DNA of 64,000 nucleotides. Source: Sphingomonas sp. Leaf9. Lineage in GTDB: Bacteria > Pseudomonadota > Alphaproteobacteria > Sphingomonadales > Sphingomonadaceae. Positions 36,673-45,987 of the stretch are shown here, piece by piece. The notes below the pieces were generated by a model. The model was not told the origin of the DNA and made no database searches. It worked only from the letters and a program-made list of their open reading frames with translations. The stretch is from assembly GCF_001421355.1 (NCBI RefSeq), contig NZ_LMKC01000006.1:1-64000 (forward strand). Reading direction: 5' to 3'. Position 1 is the first letter of the stretch; each line of letters begins with the position of its first letter. The position numbers were made by a program, and so were the translations under genes.

Positions 36673-36906
36673 CGGACGCAACCTTTCCGGGCGGCACGCC
36701 GCCCTTTCCTGTGTCGCGTCGCAACATGGGGACCATGGCCATCGTCGCACCTGTACCAACGGGCAGCCGGCAACGGCACGCCCGGTAATATGCCTCACTT
36801 CCAGTGATTTGCGCGAACCGAACGGCGCCAGCCTGCCCCAAGGGGCGGCAACCCGACGCACCACCCGCCGGTTGGTTCCCATGAGCGGCAATGACAGGAG
36901 CACGTC

Positions 36907-37098
36907 ATGCATCATCCACGAACCCGACCGACAGCGGCGGCAGTCGGCATCACCCCCGACAGCGTGATCGCCGGGCGCGATGCGATGCTTCGCGAACGTG
37001 GCGCATCGTTCTTTGCGACGCGCGGCGGCCTCGCCCTCGACCACGACCGGTCGGGGCATCGCCGCTTCCAGTATCTCTATGAAGACCTGTTGATGTGA
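36907..37098 (+). CDS. Small soluble protein, unknown function
   Basis: 63 residues from ATG 36907, with AGGAG seven bases upstream. Contains PDSVIAGRDAMLRERGASFF and ends RFQYLYEDLLM; no membrane segment or known family. It is followed after 13 nt by the 45-residue membrane protein, also with a strong ribosome-binding site, so the two probably form an operon divergent from the DCC operon. Confidence 0.5.
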   Translation: MHHPRTRPTAAAVGITPDSVIAGRDAMLRERGASFFATRGGLALDHDRSGHRRFQYLYEDLLM

Positions 37099-37111
37099 AG
37101 GAGTGCGAACG

Positions 37112-37249
37112 ATGCGCAGGATCGAACAGAAGGAACGGACGGCGATTAAATGGGCAGCACTGATGTTCGTGCTGTTCTGGGTCGGCATCCTCGCGTTCCG
37201 CATCCTCACCATGGCGACCCAGGCGAAGGCGGAAGGCTATTTCACCTGA
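37112..37249 (+). CDS. 45-residue single-span membrane protein
   Basis: ATG 37112 is preceded by AAGGAG with ideal spacing. A charged head (MRRIEQKERTAIK) is followed by one membrane span (WAALMFVLFWVGILAF) and a polar tail (ATQAKAEGYFT). Unknown function. Like its 32-residue neighbour on the other strand, it belongs to a pair of tiny membrane proteins around one divergent promoter region. Confidence 0.55.
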   Translation: MRRIEQKERTAIKWAALMFVLFWVGILAFRILTMATQAKAEGYFT

Positions 37250-37254
37250 CGGCG

Positions 37255-37281
37255 TAGGCGCAGGGGTTCTCCCCTGCCCTA
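37255..37281. terminator. Bidirectional hairpin between convergent genes
   Basis: GCAGGGG (37260-37266) pairs with CCCCTGC (37271-37277) around TTCT, extended by TAGG with CCTA outside a one-base bulge. It lies between the 45-residue gene and the stop codon of the LOV regulator, which it overlaps. Confidence 0.5.
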
Positions 37282-37848
37282 CAGCCCGTGTTCCACCGCA
37301 AGGCGGATCGCCTCCGCCACGGTGCGACAGCCCAGCGCCTGCAACATCTCGGCACGGTGCAGCTTCACCGTGCGTTCGCTGATGCCCAGTTCATAGGCGA
37401 TCTGCTTGTTGAGCAGCCCACGCATCACTCCGTCCAGCACATCGCGCTGGCGCGGGGTGAGCGCGGCGATGCGCGCGGCGGCATCGCTGTCGGGGCGGGT
37501 GCCAACCTCGATCTGCGACCCCAGCATATATTGCAGCGACCCGTCCTCGGCAAAGATCGGGGCGAGCATCACCGCGTTGCGGAACGGGGTGCCGTCCTTC
37601 TTGTAGTTCAGTACCTCGACCAGCGTCGCGCGGCGTTCGCGCACGGCGGCGCGCAGTTCCTCGGTCGCTGCTTCCTCGGTATCCGGCCCGCGCAGGAACC
37701 GGCAGTTGCGGCCGAGGATTTCGTGTTCGGCATAGCCGGTCAGGTCGATGAACGCCTGGTTGCAGGCGACGATCGGCGTGTCGGGGAGATTCGGATCGCT
37801 GACGACGGCGGCGACGGCACTTCCGGTAATCATCTCGCCTGGGGACAT
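37279..37848 (-). CDS. Blue-light LOV-HTH transcription regulator (EL222-like)
   Basis: 189 residues from ATG 37848. The LOV/PAS core (residues ~10-110) contains GRNCRFLRG, whose cysteine (residue 49) forms the light-induced flavin adduct in LOV proteins, together with NYKKDGTPFRNAV. The C-terminus is a LuxR-type HTH (LTPRQRDVLDGVMRGLLNKQ, then IAYELGISERTVKLH). This layout is that of EL222 from Erythrobacter, where light frees the HTH to dimerise and bind DNA. The start is uncertain: GTG 37905 and ATG 37833 are alternatives, none with a good ribosome-binding site. It is divergent from a renalase-like gene, a possible target. Confidence 0.88.
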   Translation of the reverse strand: MSPGEMITGSAVAAVVSDPNLPDTPIVACNQAFIDLTGYAEHEILGRNCRFLRGPDTEEAATEELRAAVRERRATLVEVLNYKKDGTPFRNAVMLAPIFAEDGSLQYMLGSQIEVGTRPDSDAAARIAALTPRQRDVLDGVMRGLLNKQIAYELGISERTVKLHRAEMLQALGCRTVAEAIRLAVEHGL

Positions 37849-37987
37849 CGTGCTGACCGAACCGACCGGCGGCCCCGATTGGCCGCTTCGTACTCGCCTT
37901 TGCACCGCTAAACGCCGAGGAGCAACATCGTGTCCATCCCGTGCGTTGCATCGCAGCGAAAGCGGGTAGCGAACTTAAGGAACAGGC

Positions 37988-38893
37988 ATGGGCGATATCG
38001 CGATCATCGGGGCGGGCATGGCGGGCCTGAGCTGCGCCACCGCACTCAAGGCGGCGGGGCGGACGGTCGCGCTGTTCGACAAGGGCCGCCGGCCGAGCGG
38101 TCGGATGGCGAGCCGGGTGACGGACGACTTCGCGTTCGATTTCGGCGCGCTCTACATGACCGCGCGCGACGAGAGCTTCGTCGCGCAACTGCGGGGATGG
38201 GAGGCGGCGGGCATCGTCGCGCGCTGGCCGGCGGCGGGTGACGATGCGTGGGTCGGCACGCCGACGATGGAGGCGCCGCTGGTCGCGATGGCGCAGGCGC
38301 TCGACGTGCGCTGGTCGACCCATGCCCATGCGCTGTGCCGCGACGACGCGGGCTGGTGGCTGCAGCTGGAGGCGGAGGTGGCCGGGCCGTTCTCGGCGGT
38401 CGTGCTGGCGCTGCCCGCCGAACAGGTCGTACCGCTGGTCGCGGAACGGGACGATGCGCTCGCCACGCTGGCGCGCACGCACGCTTCCGCGCCATGCTGG
38501 ACGGTGATGCTGGGGTTCGACCGTCCGATCGACGCGCCTGCGCTGCTGGAGCGGGACGGGATAATCGACCGCGCGGCGCGCAACCCCGCCAAGCCGGGGC
38601 GCAGCGGGGGTGAGGCATGGACGATCCACGCCGACGCCGACTGGTCTGCGCAGCATATCGAGGCGGAGCGCGAGTGGATGGTCGAACATCTGACGGCGGC
38701 CTTGGCAAGCCGCGTCGCGGGCCTGCCCGAACCGGTGTACGGCGCGGCGCATCGCTGGCGCTATGCCCGCTCGGACGGCGCGGGGATCGGCTGCTATCAT
38801 GCCGACGGCCTCGGTGCCTGCGGCGACTGGCTGATCGCGCCCCGGGTCGAGGCGGCGTGGTTGTCGGGGCAACAGCTGGCGGCGGCGATGTAG
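37988..38893 (+). CDS. FAD-dependent NAD(P)-oxidoreductase, renalase-like
   Basis: 301 residues. FAD/NAD dinucleotide site at the N-terminus (IAIIGAGMAGLSCATALKAA), the amine-oxidase-like second motif (FDKGRRPSGRMASR), and the C-terminal flavin contact (LGACGDWLIAPRVEAAWLSG). Length and motifs fit the bacterial renalase-like group, which oxidise unusual NAD(P)H isomers or have unknown substrates. ATG 37988 has AAGGAA upstream. It lies divergent to the LOV regulator with a 139-bp spacer. Confidence 0.83.
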   Translation: MGDIAIIGAGMAGLSCATALKAAGRTVALFDKGRRPSGRMASRVTDDFAFDFGALYMTARDESFVAQLRGWEAAGIVARWPAAGDDAWVGTPTMEAPLVAMAQALDVRWSTHAHALCRDDAGWWLQLEAEVAGPFSAVVLALPAEQVVPLVAERDDALATLARTHASAPCWTVMLGFDRPIDAPALLERDGIIDRAARNPAKPGRSGGEAWTIHADADWSAQHIEAEREWMVEHLTAALASRVAGLPEPVYGAAHRWRYARSDGAGIGCYHADGLGACGDWLIAPRVEAAWLSGQQLAAAM

Positions 38894-38912
38894 CGGAAAG
38901 TAATGACATTAT

Positions 38913-38923
38913 CCCCCCCCCCC
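38913..38923. repeat. Homopolymer tract of 11 C
   Basis: Eleven C in a row between the oxidoreductase stop and the palindromic repeat. Intergenic, so slippage would not change a protein here. Confidence 0.9.
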
Positions 38924-39033
38924 GTTCGTCTTGAGTAGCCACTGAGCTTGTCGAAGGGGCGTATCGAAGGACCGGGCCACAGGTGCTTCGATACGGGTCT
39001 TCGACAAGCTCAGCCCCTACTCAGCACGAACGG
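38922..39033. repeat. REP-like palindromic repeat, copy 1
   Basis: Starts CCGTTCGTCTTGAGTAG and ends CTACTCAGCACGAACGG, so its two ends are near-perfect inverted repeats. Inside are paired GAGCTTGTCGA / TCGACAAGCTC and CGTATCGAAG / CTTCGATACG. Copy 2 is at 53509-53624 in reverse orientation. It follows an oxidoreductase gene and precedes the pao operon. Such elements fold as hairpins and may be mobilised by a REP-associated transposase elsewhere in the genome (inference). Confidence 0.85.
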
Positions 39034-39173
39034 AGGTTTTTGCGGCGGCGATGGGTTAGGCGTCACCGCGTACCGATCCCGTCCTGTTCCGCAACCTATT
39101 CCGGTTCGCGCGCGTTACGATTTGGCTGCGGCGGAATCCGCGCAGCATCCGGGGGCTGACAGGAAATATCATC

Positions 39174-39806
39174 ATGGGCGACACGTCCGATTTCGAACTA
39201 TCGCGCCGGGGCGTGCTGACCGCGGGTGCGGCGGGCGCGGCGCTGGCGGCCAGCCCGATGGCGGCGGCGGCACAGGGTGCAACGCCCGCCGCCGCCCCGC
39301 CAACGATGCCGGTGCGGCTGAAGGTCAACGGACAGGTCCGCGAACTGACGCTCGACACGCGCACGACCCTGCTCGACGCGCTGCGCGAACACCTGAACCT
39401 GACCGGCACCAAGAAGGGCTGCGACCATGGCCAGTGCGGCGCGTGCACGGTGATGGTCGAGGGCAAGCGGATCAACAGCTGCCTGACGCTGGCGGTAATG
39501 CACGAAGGCGACGCGATCACCACGATCGAGGGGCTGGGCACGCCCGACAAGCTGCACCCGATGCAGGCGGCGTTCGTCAAGCATGACGGATACCAGTGCG
39601 GCTATTGCACGCCGGGCCAGATCTGTTCGGCGGTCGCGGTGCTGGACGAGATCAAGCGCGGCGTGCCGAGCCATGTGCAGGGCGACCTGACCAAGCGGCC
39701 GCAGGCGACGAACATGGAACTGCGCGAACGGATGAGCGGCAATATCTGTCGCTGCGGCGCCTATTCCAACATTGCCGATGCCATGGCGGAGGTCGCGGGC
39801 GCATGA
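39174..39806 (+). CDS. paoA: Aldehyde oxidoreductase iron-sulfur subunit PaoA-like
   Basis: 210 residues. A twin-arginine signal ([20 protein letters not shown]) leads to a ferredoxin-like [2Fe-2S] domain ([11 protein letters not shown] with NSCL) and a second helical [2Fe-2S] domain ([12 protein letters not shown] and [12 protein letters not shown]). Matches PaoA (YagT), the electron-transfer subunit of the periplasmic molybdenum aldehyde oxidoreductase that detoxifies aromatic aldehydes. The stop overlaps paoB (ATGA). Confidence 0.92.
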   Translation: MGDTSDFELSRRGVLTAGAAGAALAASPMAAAAQGATPAAAPPTMPVRLKVNGQVRELTLDTRTTLLDALREHLNLTGTKKGCDHGQCGACTVMVEGKRINSCLTLAVMHEGDAITTIEGLGTPDKLHPMQAAFVKHDGYQCGYCTPGQICSAVAVLDEIKRGVPSHVQGDLTKRPQATNMELRERMSGNICRCGAYSNIADAMAEVAGA

Positions 39807-40753
39807 GAGCTTTCACCTATGAGCGCGCGAAGGACCCGGCCGAGGCCGCGCGCATCGTCGCCACCCGCCCCGGTGCCAAGTTCATCGCGGGCGGCACCAA
39901 CCTGCTCGACCTGATGAAGCTGGACATCGAAACGCCCGCGCATCTGGTCGACGTACAGGACCTGAAGCTCGATCGGATCGAAAAGACGTCGGACGGCGGC
40001 CTGCGCATCGGCGCGCTGGTCAGCAACACCGATCTGGCCGCCGATGACCGCGTGCGGCGCGACTATGCCGTGCTTACCCGCGCGATCGTCGCGGGTGCCA
40101 GCGGACAGCTGCGCAACAAGGCGACGACGGCGGGCAACCTGCTGCAACGTACCCGCTGCCCCTATTTCTACGACACCAACATGGCCTGCAACAAACGCAA
40201 GGCGGGGTCGGGCTGTGCCGCGATCGGCGGCTATTCGCGGCAGCTGGGCGTGATCGGTGTGTCGAACGCCTGCATCGCGACCTTCCCCGGCGACATGGCC
40301 GTCGCGATGCGCGTGCTGGATGCGGTGATCGAGACGATCGACGGCAACGGCACGACGCGGCGCATCCCGATCGCCGACTTCCATCGGCTGTCGGGCGACC
40401 GGCCCGACCTCGACACGGTATTGCAGCCCGGCGAGCTGATTACCGCCGTCACCCTGCCCCGTCCGTTGGGCGGCAAGCATTTCTACGAAAAGGTCCGCGA
40501 CCGCGCCTCCTATGCCTATGCATTGGTGTCGGTCGCCGCCGTGATCCAGCGCGACGGCACCGGCCGCGTCGCGTTCGGCGGCGTGGCACCGCGCGCGTGG
40601 CGGGTGGAGGCAGCCGACGCGCTGTTGCCGCAGGGCGCCGCCGCCGTCACCGCGCGCGCGTTCCAGGGCGCGACACCGACCAAGGACAATGCATTCAAAC
40701 TGCCGCTCGCAACCCGCGCGCTGGCCTCCGTCATCGCGCAGGCGAAGGGGTAA
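39803..40753 (+). CDS. paoB: Aldehyde oxidoreductase FAD subunit PaoB-like
   Basis: 316 residues (PaoB ~318). FAD-binding motif [18 protein letters not shown], then [20 protein letters not shown]. The Cys-rich insert [20 protein letters not shown] followed by Cys fits the extra [4Fe-4S] cluster described for PaoB. The C-terminal part has [20 protein letters not shown]. It passes electrons from the molybdenum subunit through PaoA and FAD to the acceptor. Overlaps paoA by 4 nt; paoC follows after 4 nt. Confidence 0.92.
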   Translation: MRAFTYERAKDPAEAARIVATRPGAKFIAGGTNLLDLMKLDIETPAHLVDVQDLKLDRIEKTSDGGLRIGALVSNTDLAADDRVRRDYAVLTRAIVAGASGQLRNKATTAGNLLQRTRCPYFYDTNMACNKRKAGSGCAAIGGYSRQLGVIGVSNACIATFPGDMAVAMRVLDAVIETIDGNGTTRRIPIADFHRLSGDRPDLDTVLQPGELITAVTLPRPLGGKHFYEKVRDRASYAYALVSVAAVIQRDGTGRVAFGGVAPRAWRVEAADALLPQGAAAVTARAFQGATPTKDNAFKLPLATRALASVIAQAKG

Positions 40754-40757
40754 TTCC

Positions 40758-42947
40758 ATGAAGTTCGAAACCCCCGCCGGCACCAACCCGATCGACCGGC
40801 AAGCGGTCGTCGGCCGTCCCCGCCCCCGCATCGACGGCCCGAAAAAGGTCGCCGGCCTTGCCCCCTATGCCTTTGAACATGCCCGCGACGTGCCCGAAGC
40901 CGCCTACGGCGTGATCGTCGGCGCGGGCGTGGGCAAGGGGACGATCCGCTCGATCGACCTTTCCGCTGCACGCGCCGCACCGGGCGTGCTGGCGATCGTC
41001 ACCGCCGACAGCGCGGGTCCCTTGGGCAAGGGGCGGATGAATACCGTCAAGCTGCTCGCCGGCCCCGCCATCGACCATTATCACCAGGCGGTGGCGGTGG
41101 TCGTCGCCGAAACCTTTGAACAGGCGCGCGCCGCCGCCAACCTCGTCCGCGTCGATGTCGCCCGCGCCAAGGGCCGGTTCGATCTGGAAGAGGGCCTGAA
41201 ATCCGCCAAGCCCGCGCCGGGCGACGATGGCAAGCCCGAGGCACGGGTCGGTGATTTCGAGGGCGCGTACGCCAGCGCGCCGGTCAAGCTCGATGCCGAA
41301 TACACCACCCCCGACCACAGCCATGCGATGATGGAGCCGTTCGCTTCCACCGCGCGCTGGGAAGGAGACCGGCTGACCATCTGGACCTCGAACCAGATGG
41401 TCGACTGGGGCCGCGGCGACCTGGCCAAGACGCTGGGCATCCCCAAGGACAAGATCAGCCTGCAATCGCCCTATGTCGGTGGCGGCTTTGGCGGAAAGCT
41501 GTTCCTGCGCGCCGATGCGGTGCTGGCGGCACTGGGCGCGAAGGCGGCGAAGCGCGCGGTCAAGATCGCGATGGCGCGGCCGATGATGGCCAACAACGCC
41601 ACCCACCGCCCCGCAACGCGCCAGCGCGTCCGCATCGGCTGTACGCCGGACGGCACGATCACCGCGATCGGCCATGAAAGCGGATCGGGCGATCAGCCGG
41701 ATGGCGGCCCCGAAGCAGCGGTCAACCAGACGAAGCTGCTCTACGCCGGTGCAAATCGCCTGGCGGCGATGCGGCTCGCGGTACTCGACCTGCCCGAAGG
41801 GAACGCGATGCGCGCGCCGGGCGAGGCACCGGGCATGATGGCGCTCGAAGTCGCGATGGACGAAATGGCGGAAAAGCTGGGGATGGACCCGGTGGCGTTC
41901 CGTATCAAGAACGACACGCAGGTCGATCCGGCAAACCCGAAAAAGCCGTTTTCACAGCGCCAGCTGGTCCGCTGCCTGACCGAAGGGGCCGAACGCTTCG
42001 GTTGGGCCAAGCGCAATCCGAAGCCCGCACAGGTCCGCGACGGCAAATGGCTACGCGGGGTCGGCGTCGCATCGGCGTTCCGCAACCATGTGAACATGAA
42101 ATCGGGCGCGCGGGTACGGTTGGAAAACGGCCGGGTCGTGGTCGAAACCGACATGACCGATATCGGCACCGGCAGCTACACGATCATCGCCCAGACCGCC
42201 GCTGAGATGATGGGCGTCGGCGTAGAGGCGGTCGACGTGCGCTTGGGCAACAGCGCCTATCCGGTCTCGGCCGGGTCGGGCGGGCAATGGGGCGCGCCCA
42301 ACAGCACGGCGGGCGTCTATGCCGCCTGCGTCGCGCTGCGCGGGCAGGTGACGCAGAAGCTTGGCCTCAGTGCCGACGCGGTGTTCGCGGACGGCAAGGT
42401 GACCGGCGGCGGGCGTTCCGTTCCGCTGAGCGACGCCGGCAGCCTTAGCGCCGAGGACAAGATCGAGTTCGGCGCGCTCGACAAGCAATATGCCTTTGCC
42501 ACCTTCGGCGCGCATTTCGTCGAGGTCGCGGTCGATGCCTATACCGGCGTCACGCGGGTGCAGCGGATGCTGGCGGTGTGCGCCGCCGGGCGGATCATCA
42601 ACCCGACCTCGGCGCGCAGCCAGGTGATCGGCGCGATGACGATGGGCGTCGGATCGGCGTTGATGGAGGAACTGGCGGTCGACCCGCGCTTCGGCCTGTT
42701 CGTCAACCACGACCTCGCCAGCTACGAAGTGCCGGTCCATGCCGACATCCCGCACCAGGAGGTCGTGTTCCTCGCCGAAGCCGATGACAAGGCGAACCCG
42801 ATGAAGGCGAAGGGCGTCGGCGAACTGGGCCTGTGCGGCGTCGGCGCGGCGGTGGCGAACGCGGTATACAATGCCACCGGCATCCGCGTGCGCGACTATC
42901 CGATCACGCTCGACAAATATCTCGACCGGTTGCCGGCGGTGGTCTGA
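40758..42947 (+). CDS. paoC: Aldehyde oxidoreductase molybdenum subunit PaoC-like
   Basis: 729 residues (PaoC ~732). Family motifs: YVGGGFGGKLFLRADAV at the cofactor site, RAPGEAPGMMALEVAMDEMA, GSGGQWGAPNSTAG and, near the end, GVGELGLCGVGAAVANAVY with the catalytic glutamate. It binds molybdopterin cytosine dinucleotide and oxidises aldehydes to acids in the periplasm with PaoA and PaoB. No PaoD-like maturation chaperone gene follows in this window; the next gene is a convergent aquaporin. Confidence 0.93.
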   Translation: MKFETPAGTNPIDRQAVVGRPRPRIDGPKKVAGLAPYAFEHARDVPEAAYGVIVGAGVGKGTIRSIDLSAARAAPGVLAIVTADSAGPLGKGRMNTVKLLAGPAIDHYHQAVAVVVAETFEQARAAANLVRVDVARAKGRFDLEEGLKSAKPAPGDDGKPEARVGDFEGAYASAPVKLDAEYTTPDHSHAMMEPFASTARWEGDRLTIWTSNQMVDWGRGDLAKTLGIPKDKISLQSPYVGGGFGGKLFLRADAVLAALGAKAAKRAVKIAMARPMMANNATHRPATRQRVRIGCTPDGTITAIGHESGSGDQPDGGPEAAVNQTKLLYAGANRLAAMRLAVLDLPEGNAMRAPGEAPGMMALEVAMDEMAEKLGMDPVAFRIKNDTQVDPANPKKPFSQRQLVRCLTEGAERFGWAKRNPKPAQVRDGKWLRGVGVASAFRNHVNMKSGARVRLENGRVVVETDMTDIGTGSYTIIAQTAAEMMGVGVEAVDVRLGNSAYPVSAGSGGQWGAPNSTAGVYAACVALRGQVTQKLGLSADAVFADGKVTGGGRSVPLSDAGSLSAEDKIEFGALDKQYAFATFGAHFVEVAVDAYTGVTRVQRMLAVCAAGRIINPTSARSQVIGAMTMGVGSALMEELAVDPRFGLFVNHDLASYEVPVHADIPHQEVVFLAEADDKANPMKAKGVGELGLCGVGAAVANAVYNATGIRVRDYPITLDKYLDRLPAVV

Positions 42948-43009
42948 CCGATGTTGGTCGTCGTCGCTGCCCGACGGGGCGATGACGGAAGATCGAGCCT
43001 GATTCCGCC

Positions 43010-43090
43010 ACCCCGGGCTTGACCCGGGGTCCCGCCGCTTCTGCTACCGTGGAAAAAGAAACGTCACCCCGGATCAGGTCCGGGGTGACG
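43010..43090. repeat. Two GC-rich hairpins in the paoC-aqpZ spacer
   Basis: Hairpin 1 (43010-43030): ACCCCGGG and CCCGGGGT. Hairpin 2 (43062-43090): CGTCACCCCGGA and TCCGGGGTGACG, a perfect 12-bp stem. Both belong to the class of short palindromes common between genes in Alphaproteobacteria and may also end transcription of the convergent paoABC and aqpZ units. Confidence 0.7.
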
Positions 43091-43139
43091 TGCGGGGGGA
43101 AGGAGTTTCGCCCCCCTCCCCTTGCCTTTGTGCCTCAAC

Positions 43140-43958
43140 CTATCGCTGCCCCTCGACGGTGCGGCGTTCGCCGTCGACCATCCGTTCGATCGGCATGTCG
43201 CTGATCGGGCCGGGCGACTGGTCCTGGCGATTGTGGGCGAACAGCCAGCGACTGGCCAGTCCGGCAACAACCGCGCCCGACAGCGGCGCAATCCAAAACA
43301 GCCACAGCTGCGACAGCGCCCATCCGCCGACCAGCAGTGCCGGGCCGGTGCTGCGCGCCGGGTTGACCGACGTGTTGGTGATCGGGATCGAGATCAGGTG
43401 AATGAGCGTCAGCGCAAGGCCGATCGCCAGCGCGGCGAACGGTACGGCCGAACGGCTGTCGGTCGCGCCGACGATCACCAGCAGGAAGCCGGCGGTCAGC
43501 ACCGCTTCGGCGACGAACGCGCTGGTCAGACCATAGCCGCCGGGCGAATGTGCGCCATAGCCGTTGGCGGCAAGCCCGCTGGCGGCAAGGTCAAAGCCCG
43601 GCTGCCCCGATGCGAGCAGCGCGACGACCGCCGCGCCCAGCGTCGCGCCGACCAGCTGCGCCGCGATATAGCCCGGCAGGTCGCGCGCCGGAAACCGTCC
43701 CGCGACGACCAGCCCGACACTGACCGCCGGGTTGAAATGCCCGCCGGAAATGAACCCGACGGCAAAGGCCATGGTGAACACGGTCAGGCCAAAGGCGAGG
43801 GCGACGCCCAGCAGCCCGATCGAACCGGGAACATTGCCGCCCGCCGCCAGCACGGCGGCCCCACAGCCGCCAACGACGAGCCAGAAGGTGCCAAAGGCTT
43901 CCGCCGCCAGGCGGCGCGCGGCGGCAATCGGCCGCGGACGATCGGGTGCAGTCATCAT
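43140..43958 (-). CDS. aqpZ: Aquaporin Z-like water channel
   Basis: 272 residues with six membrane helices and the two NPA loops: [12 protein letters not shown] in the first half and [15 protein letters not shown] in the second. The N-terminal [20 protein letters not shown] is typical AqpZ. It has a longer C-terminal tail than E. coli AqpZ ([20 protein letters not shown]). Two adjacent ATG codons start the gene (43958, 43955), after GGAG. Confidence 0.93.
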   Translation of the reverse strand: MMTAPDRPRPIAAARRLAAEAFGTFWLVVGGCGAAVLAAGGNVPGSIGLLGVALAFGLTVFTMAFAVGFISGGHFNPAVSVGLVVAGRFPARDLPGYIAAQLVGATLGAAVVALLASGQPGFDLAASGLAANGYGAHSPGGYGLTSAFVAEAVLTAGFLLVIVGATDSRSAVPFAALAIGLALTLIHLISIPITNTSVNPARSTGPALLVGGWALSQLWLFWIAPLSGAVVAGLASRWLFAHNRQDQSPGPISDMPIERMVDGERRTVEGQR

Positions 43959-44048
43959 GCGCTCCAGGAAAAATACGGAGAAAGATAACGGGCGGCGGAA
44001 CGCCGGAGCGATCCGCCGCCCATACCGGCCAACTGGGCCGGTTACGCG

Positions 44049-44333
44049 TTACTTGCCGCGCAGGGTGTTGATGATCGCGATGGCGAGCACCCCGCCCAGC
44101 GTCGCTGCGGCAAACGGACGTTCACGGATGAACCGGCGCGCTTCGTCGATCAGCGGGCCGACCGATCCCTCGACGGCGTTTTTCGCATCGCCATAGGTCT
44201 TCTGCACCGTACCGCCCAGCTGGTCGGCCTTGCCCTCGCCGCGCAGCTTCTCGTTGCCGGTCGCAGCGCCGATGCCTTCCTTCAGCTTGCCGCCGAGGTT
44301 GGTGGCCGAACCGGTGAGCGTGTCGATATTCAT
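44049..44333 (-). CDS. CsbD-like stress protein with C-terminal membrane helix
   Basis: 94 residues. The first ~60 follow the CsbD pattern (GKLKEGIGAATGNEKLRGEG, then KADQLGGTVQKTYGDAK), and the end is DUF883-like (RRFIRERPFAAATLGGVLAI), one membrane helix with a basic tail. Such proteins are usually induced by the general stress response; I did not find a convincing EcfG promoter in front of it. Confidence 0.85.
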   Translation of the reverse strand: MNIDTLTGSATNLGGKLKEGIGAATGNEKLRGEGKADQLGGTVQKTYGDAKNAVEGSVGPLIDEARRFIRERPFAAATLGGVLAIAIINTLRGK

Positions 44334-44772
44334 TGCAGGACTCCATCAGGTTGCGGGTTGCGGGTCGATGGTCATGCCGGGGTAATTGCCCGGCGTGATC
44401 CAGCGCCCGTCCGCCATTCGCCAGTATCGACCGGGGCGATGCCAGTACCGCCCTGCCGAATCCCCTGACGAAGACGACGCCGCATCAATTGATCGCGCGC
44501 TGAAAATATCCTGGTATCTTTGTACTAGTGACGGCGTATTTTTGCGTCCTCGCCCCGCCCTTTCGCGAATACTGGCCCGTGGCCGGCCCATACCGGGCGC
44601 GGGATCGACGCTTCGACATGGATCGGGTGTTTGATCTGCCAGCCAGCTGCAATTTCCCCCTCACCCGCCAGCAAAATCCGACTGCGCGACAAGACTGAAT
44701 CAATCCGCTCAATCGCTTGCCGGATTGAAGCTATTCGTGGCATAACCGCCGCATCAGGGTTCAAACGGGCGG
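44334..44772. other. 439-bp spacer before parA
   Basis: No gene I can support. A minus-strand frame at 44346-44591 ends in an unusual Trp/Tyr-rich stretch (GRYWHRPGRYWRMADGRWIT), which might be a short or decayed gene, but it has no ribosome-binding site. The last ~130 bp before parA are richer in A+T and probably hold its promoter, which ParA's N-terminal helix-turn-helix could repress. Confidence 0.4.
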
Positions 44773-45987
44773 ATGCTGCGCAGCATGAATGCAATCACGG
44801 CACAGATCGGCGATCTGGCGGACGCGGGCGAGCGGATGATCGAGCGGCTGCGGCGCAAGGCGTTCCTGCCCGAAAGCCGCAAGGGGCTCAACGTCCGCTT
44901 CGGCATCGCCGAGGCAGCGCAGCTGCTTGGTTGTTCGACCAACCGCATCCGCATGGCGGAAGAGGACGGGCGGCTGCCCCCTGCCCCCGCCGCCGATAAT
45001 GGCCGACGTCTGGGCTACAGCGTCGAGGAACTGCTGCACATGCGCGACGTGCTGGGCGCGTCGCCCGCGCGGGCGCCGCTCGACGTGCCGGCGGTGATCG
45101 CGGTGCAGAACTTCAAGGGTGGGGTCGGCAAATCAACCGTCACCACCCACCTCGCCCATTATTTTGCGGTGCAGGGATACCGGGTGCTGGTGGTCGATTG
45201 CGACAGCCAGGCGACGACGACGACCCTGTTCGGCTTCAACCCGCATTTCAACATCACCCGCGAAGAGACGCTTTACCCCTATCTCTCGATCGATCCGACG
45301 CAGAACGACCTCTCCTATGCGGTCAAGGCGACGCCGTGGCCGAATGTCGACCTGATCCCGTCGAACCTCGAGCTGTTCGACGTCGAATATGAGCTGGCGG
45401 CGGCGGGGTCGGACGGCGCATCGGTGCTGGCGGCGCGGTTTCGCAAGCTGAAACAGGGGCTGATCGACCTCGCGCGCCATTACGACATCGTGCTGCTCGA
45501 CCCACCGCCCGCACTCGGCACGATCAGCCTCGCCGTGATGCAGGCGGCGAACGCGCTGCTCGTGCCGCTGGCGGCGACGACGCCCGATTTCTGTTCGACG
45601 GTGCAGTTCCTGTCGATGATGGATCAGGTGCTGCAGCAATTGGGGACGGCGGGGATCGAGGTCGATTACAGCTTCGTACGCCTGATCTGTTCGAAGTTCG
45701 ACGGCAACGATCCGTCCCACGCGATGGTGCGCGCGATCATGGAGCAGAGCTTCGGCCCGGCGCTCCTGCCCGTCCCGATCCTCGAATCGGCGGAGATCAG
45801 CCATGCCGCGATGCGGATGATGACGGTCTATGAGCTCGAAAAGCCGATCGGCACGCCCAAGACGCACAAACGCTGCCGCGCGAACCTCGACGAAGCGATG
45901 GGGCAGATCGAGCAACTGGTGCGGCAGGGCTGGGGGCGGGTCGCGCCAGCGAGCGAAGAGGAGGTGGTTAGTGCAGCGGCGGGTTGA
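44773..45987 (+). CDS. parA: ParA-family partition ATPase with N-terminal DNA-binding domain
   Basis: 404 residues. The N-terminal ~100 form an HTH region (VRFGIAEAAQLLGCSTNRIR) as in type Ia ParA and RepA-type partition ATPases, which repress their own promoter. The ATPase has deviant Walker A FKGGVGKSTVTTHLAHYFA, A-prime VVDCDSQATTTTLFG and Walker B IVLLDPPPALGTISLAVMQA. It positions replicons with ParB bound to parS. Start at ATG 44773 or at ATG 44785 four codons later. parB follows after 299 bp rather than directly, an unusual distance. Confidence 0.93.
   Translation: MLRSMNAITAQIGDLADAGERMIERLRRKAFLPESRKGLNVRFGIAEAAQLLGCSTNRIRMAEEDGRLPPAPAADNGRRLGYSVEELLHMRDVLGASPARAPLDVPAVIAVQNFKGGVGKSTVTTHLAHYFAVQGYRVLVVDCDSQATTTTLFGFNPHFNITREETLYPYLSIDPTQNDLSYAVKATPWPNVDLIPSNLELFDVEYELAAAGSDGASVLAARFRKLKQGLIDLARHYDIVLLDPPPALGTISLAVMQAANALLVPLAATTPDFCSTVQFLSMMDQVLQQLGTAGIEVDYSFVRLICSKFDGNDPSHAMVRAIMEQSFGPALLPVPILESAEISHAAMRMMTVYELEKPIGTPKTHKRCRANLDEAMGQIEQLVRQGWGRVAPASEEEVVSAAAG

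Noticed and set aside
36835..36880. Possible EcfG-type promoter (GGAAC, then CGTC) on the minus strand before the 32-residue gene
   Set aside because: The -10 element has a mismatch (CGTC for CGTT) and lies about 170 bp from the gene; too weak to report as a promoter.
38922..39033. Palindromic repeat considered as a CRISPR or IS end
   Set aside because: Only one copy at each site, no spacers and no transposase gene nearby; fits a REP-type element better.
44346..44591. An 81-codon minus-strand frame before parA with a Trp/Tyr-rich end
   Set aside because: No ribosome-binding site and no family match I recognise; possible relic but not supportable as a gene.
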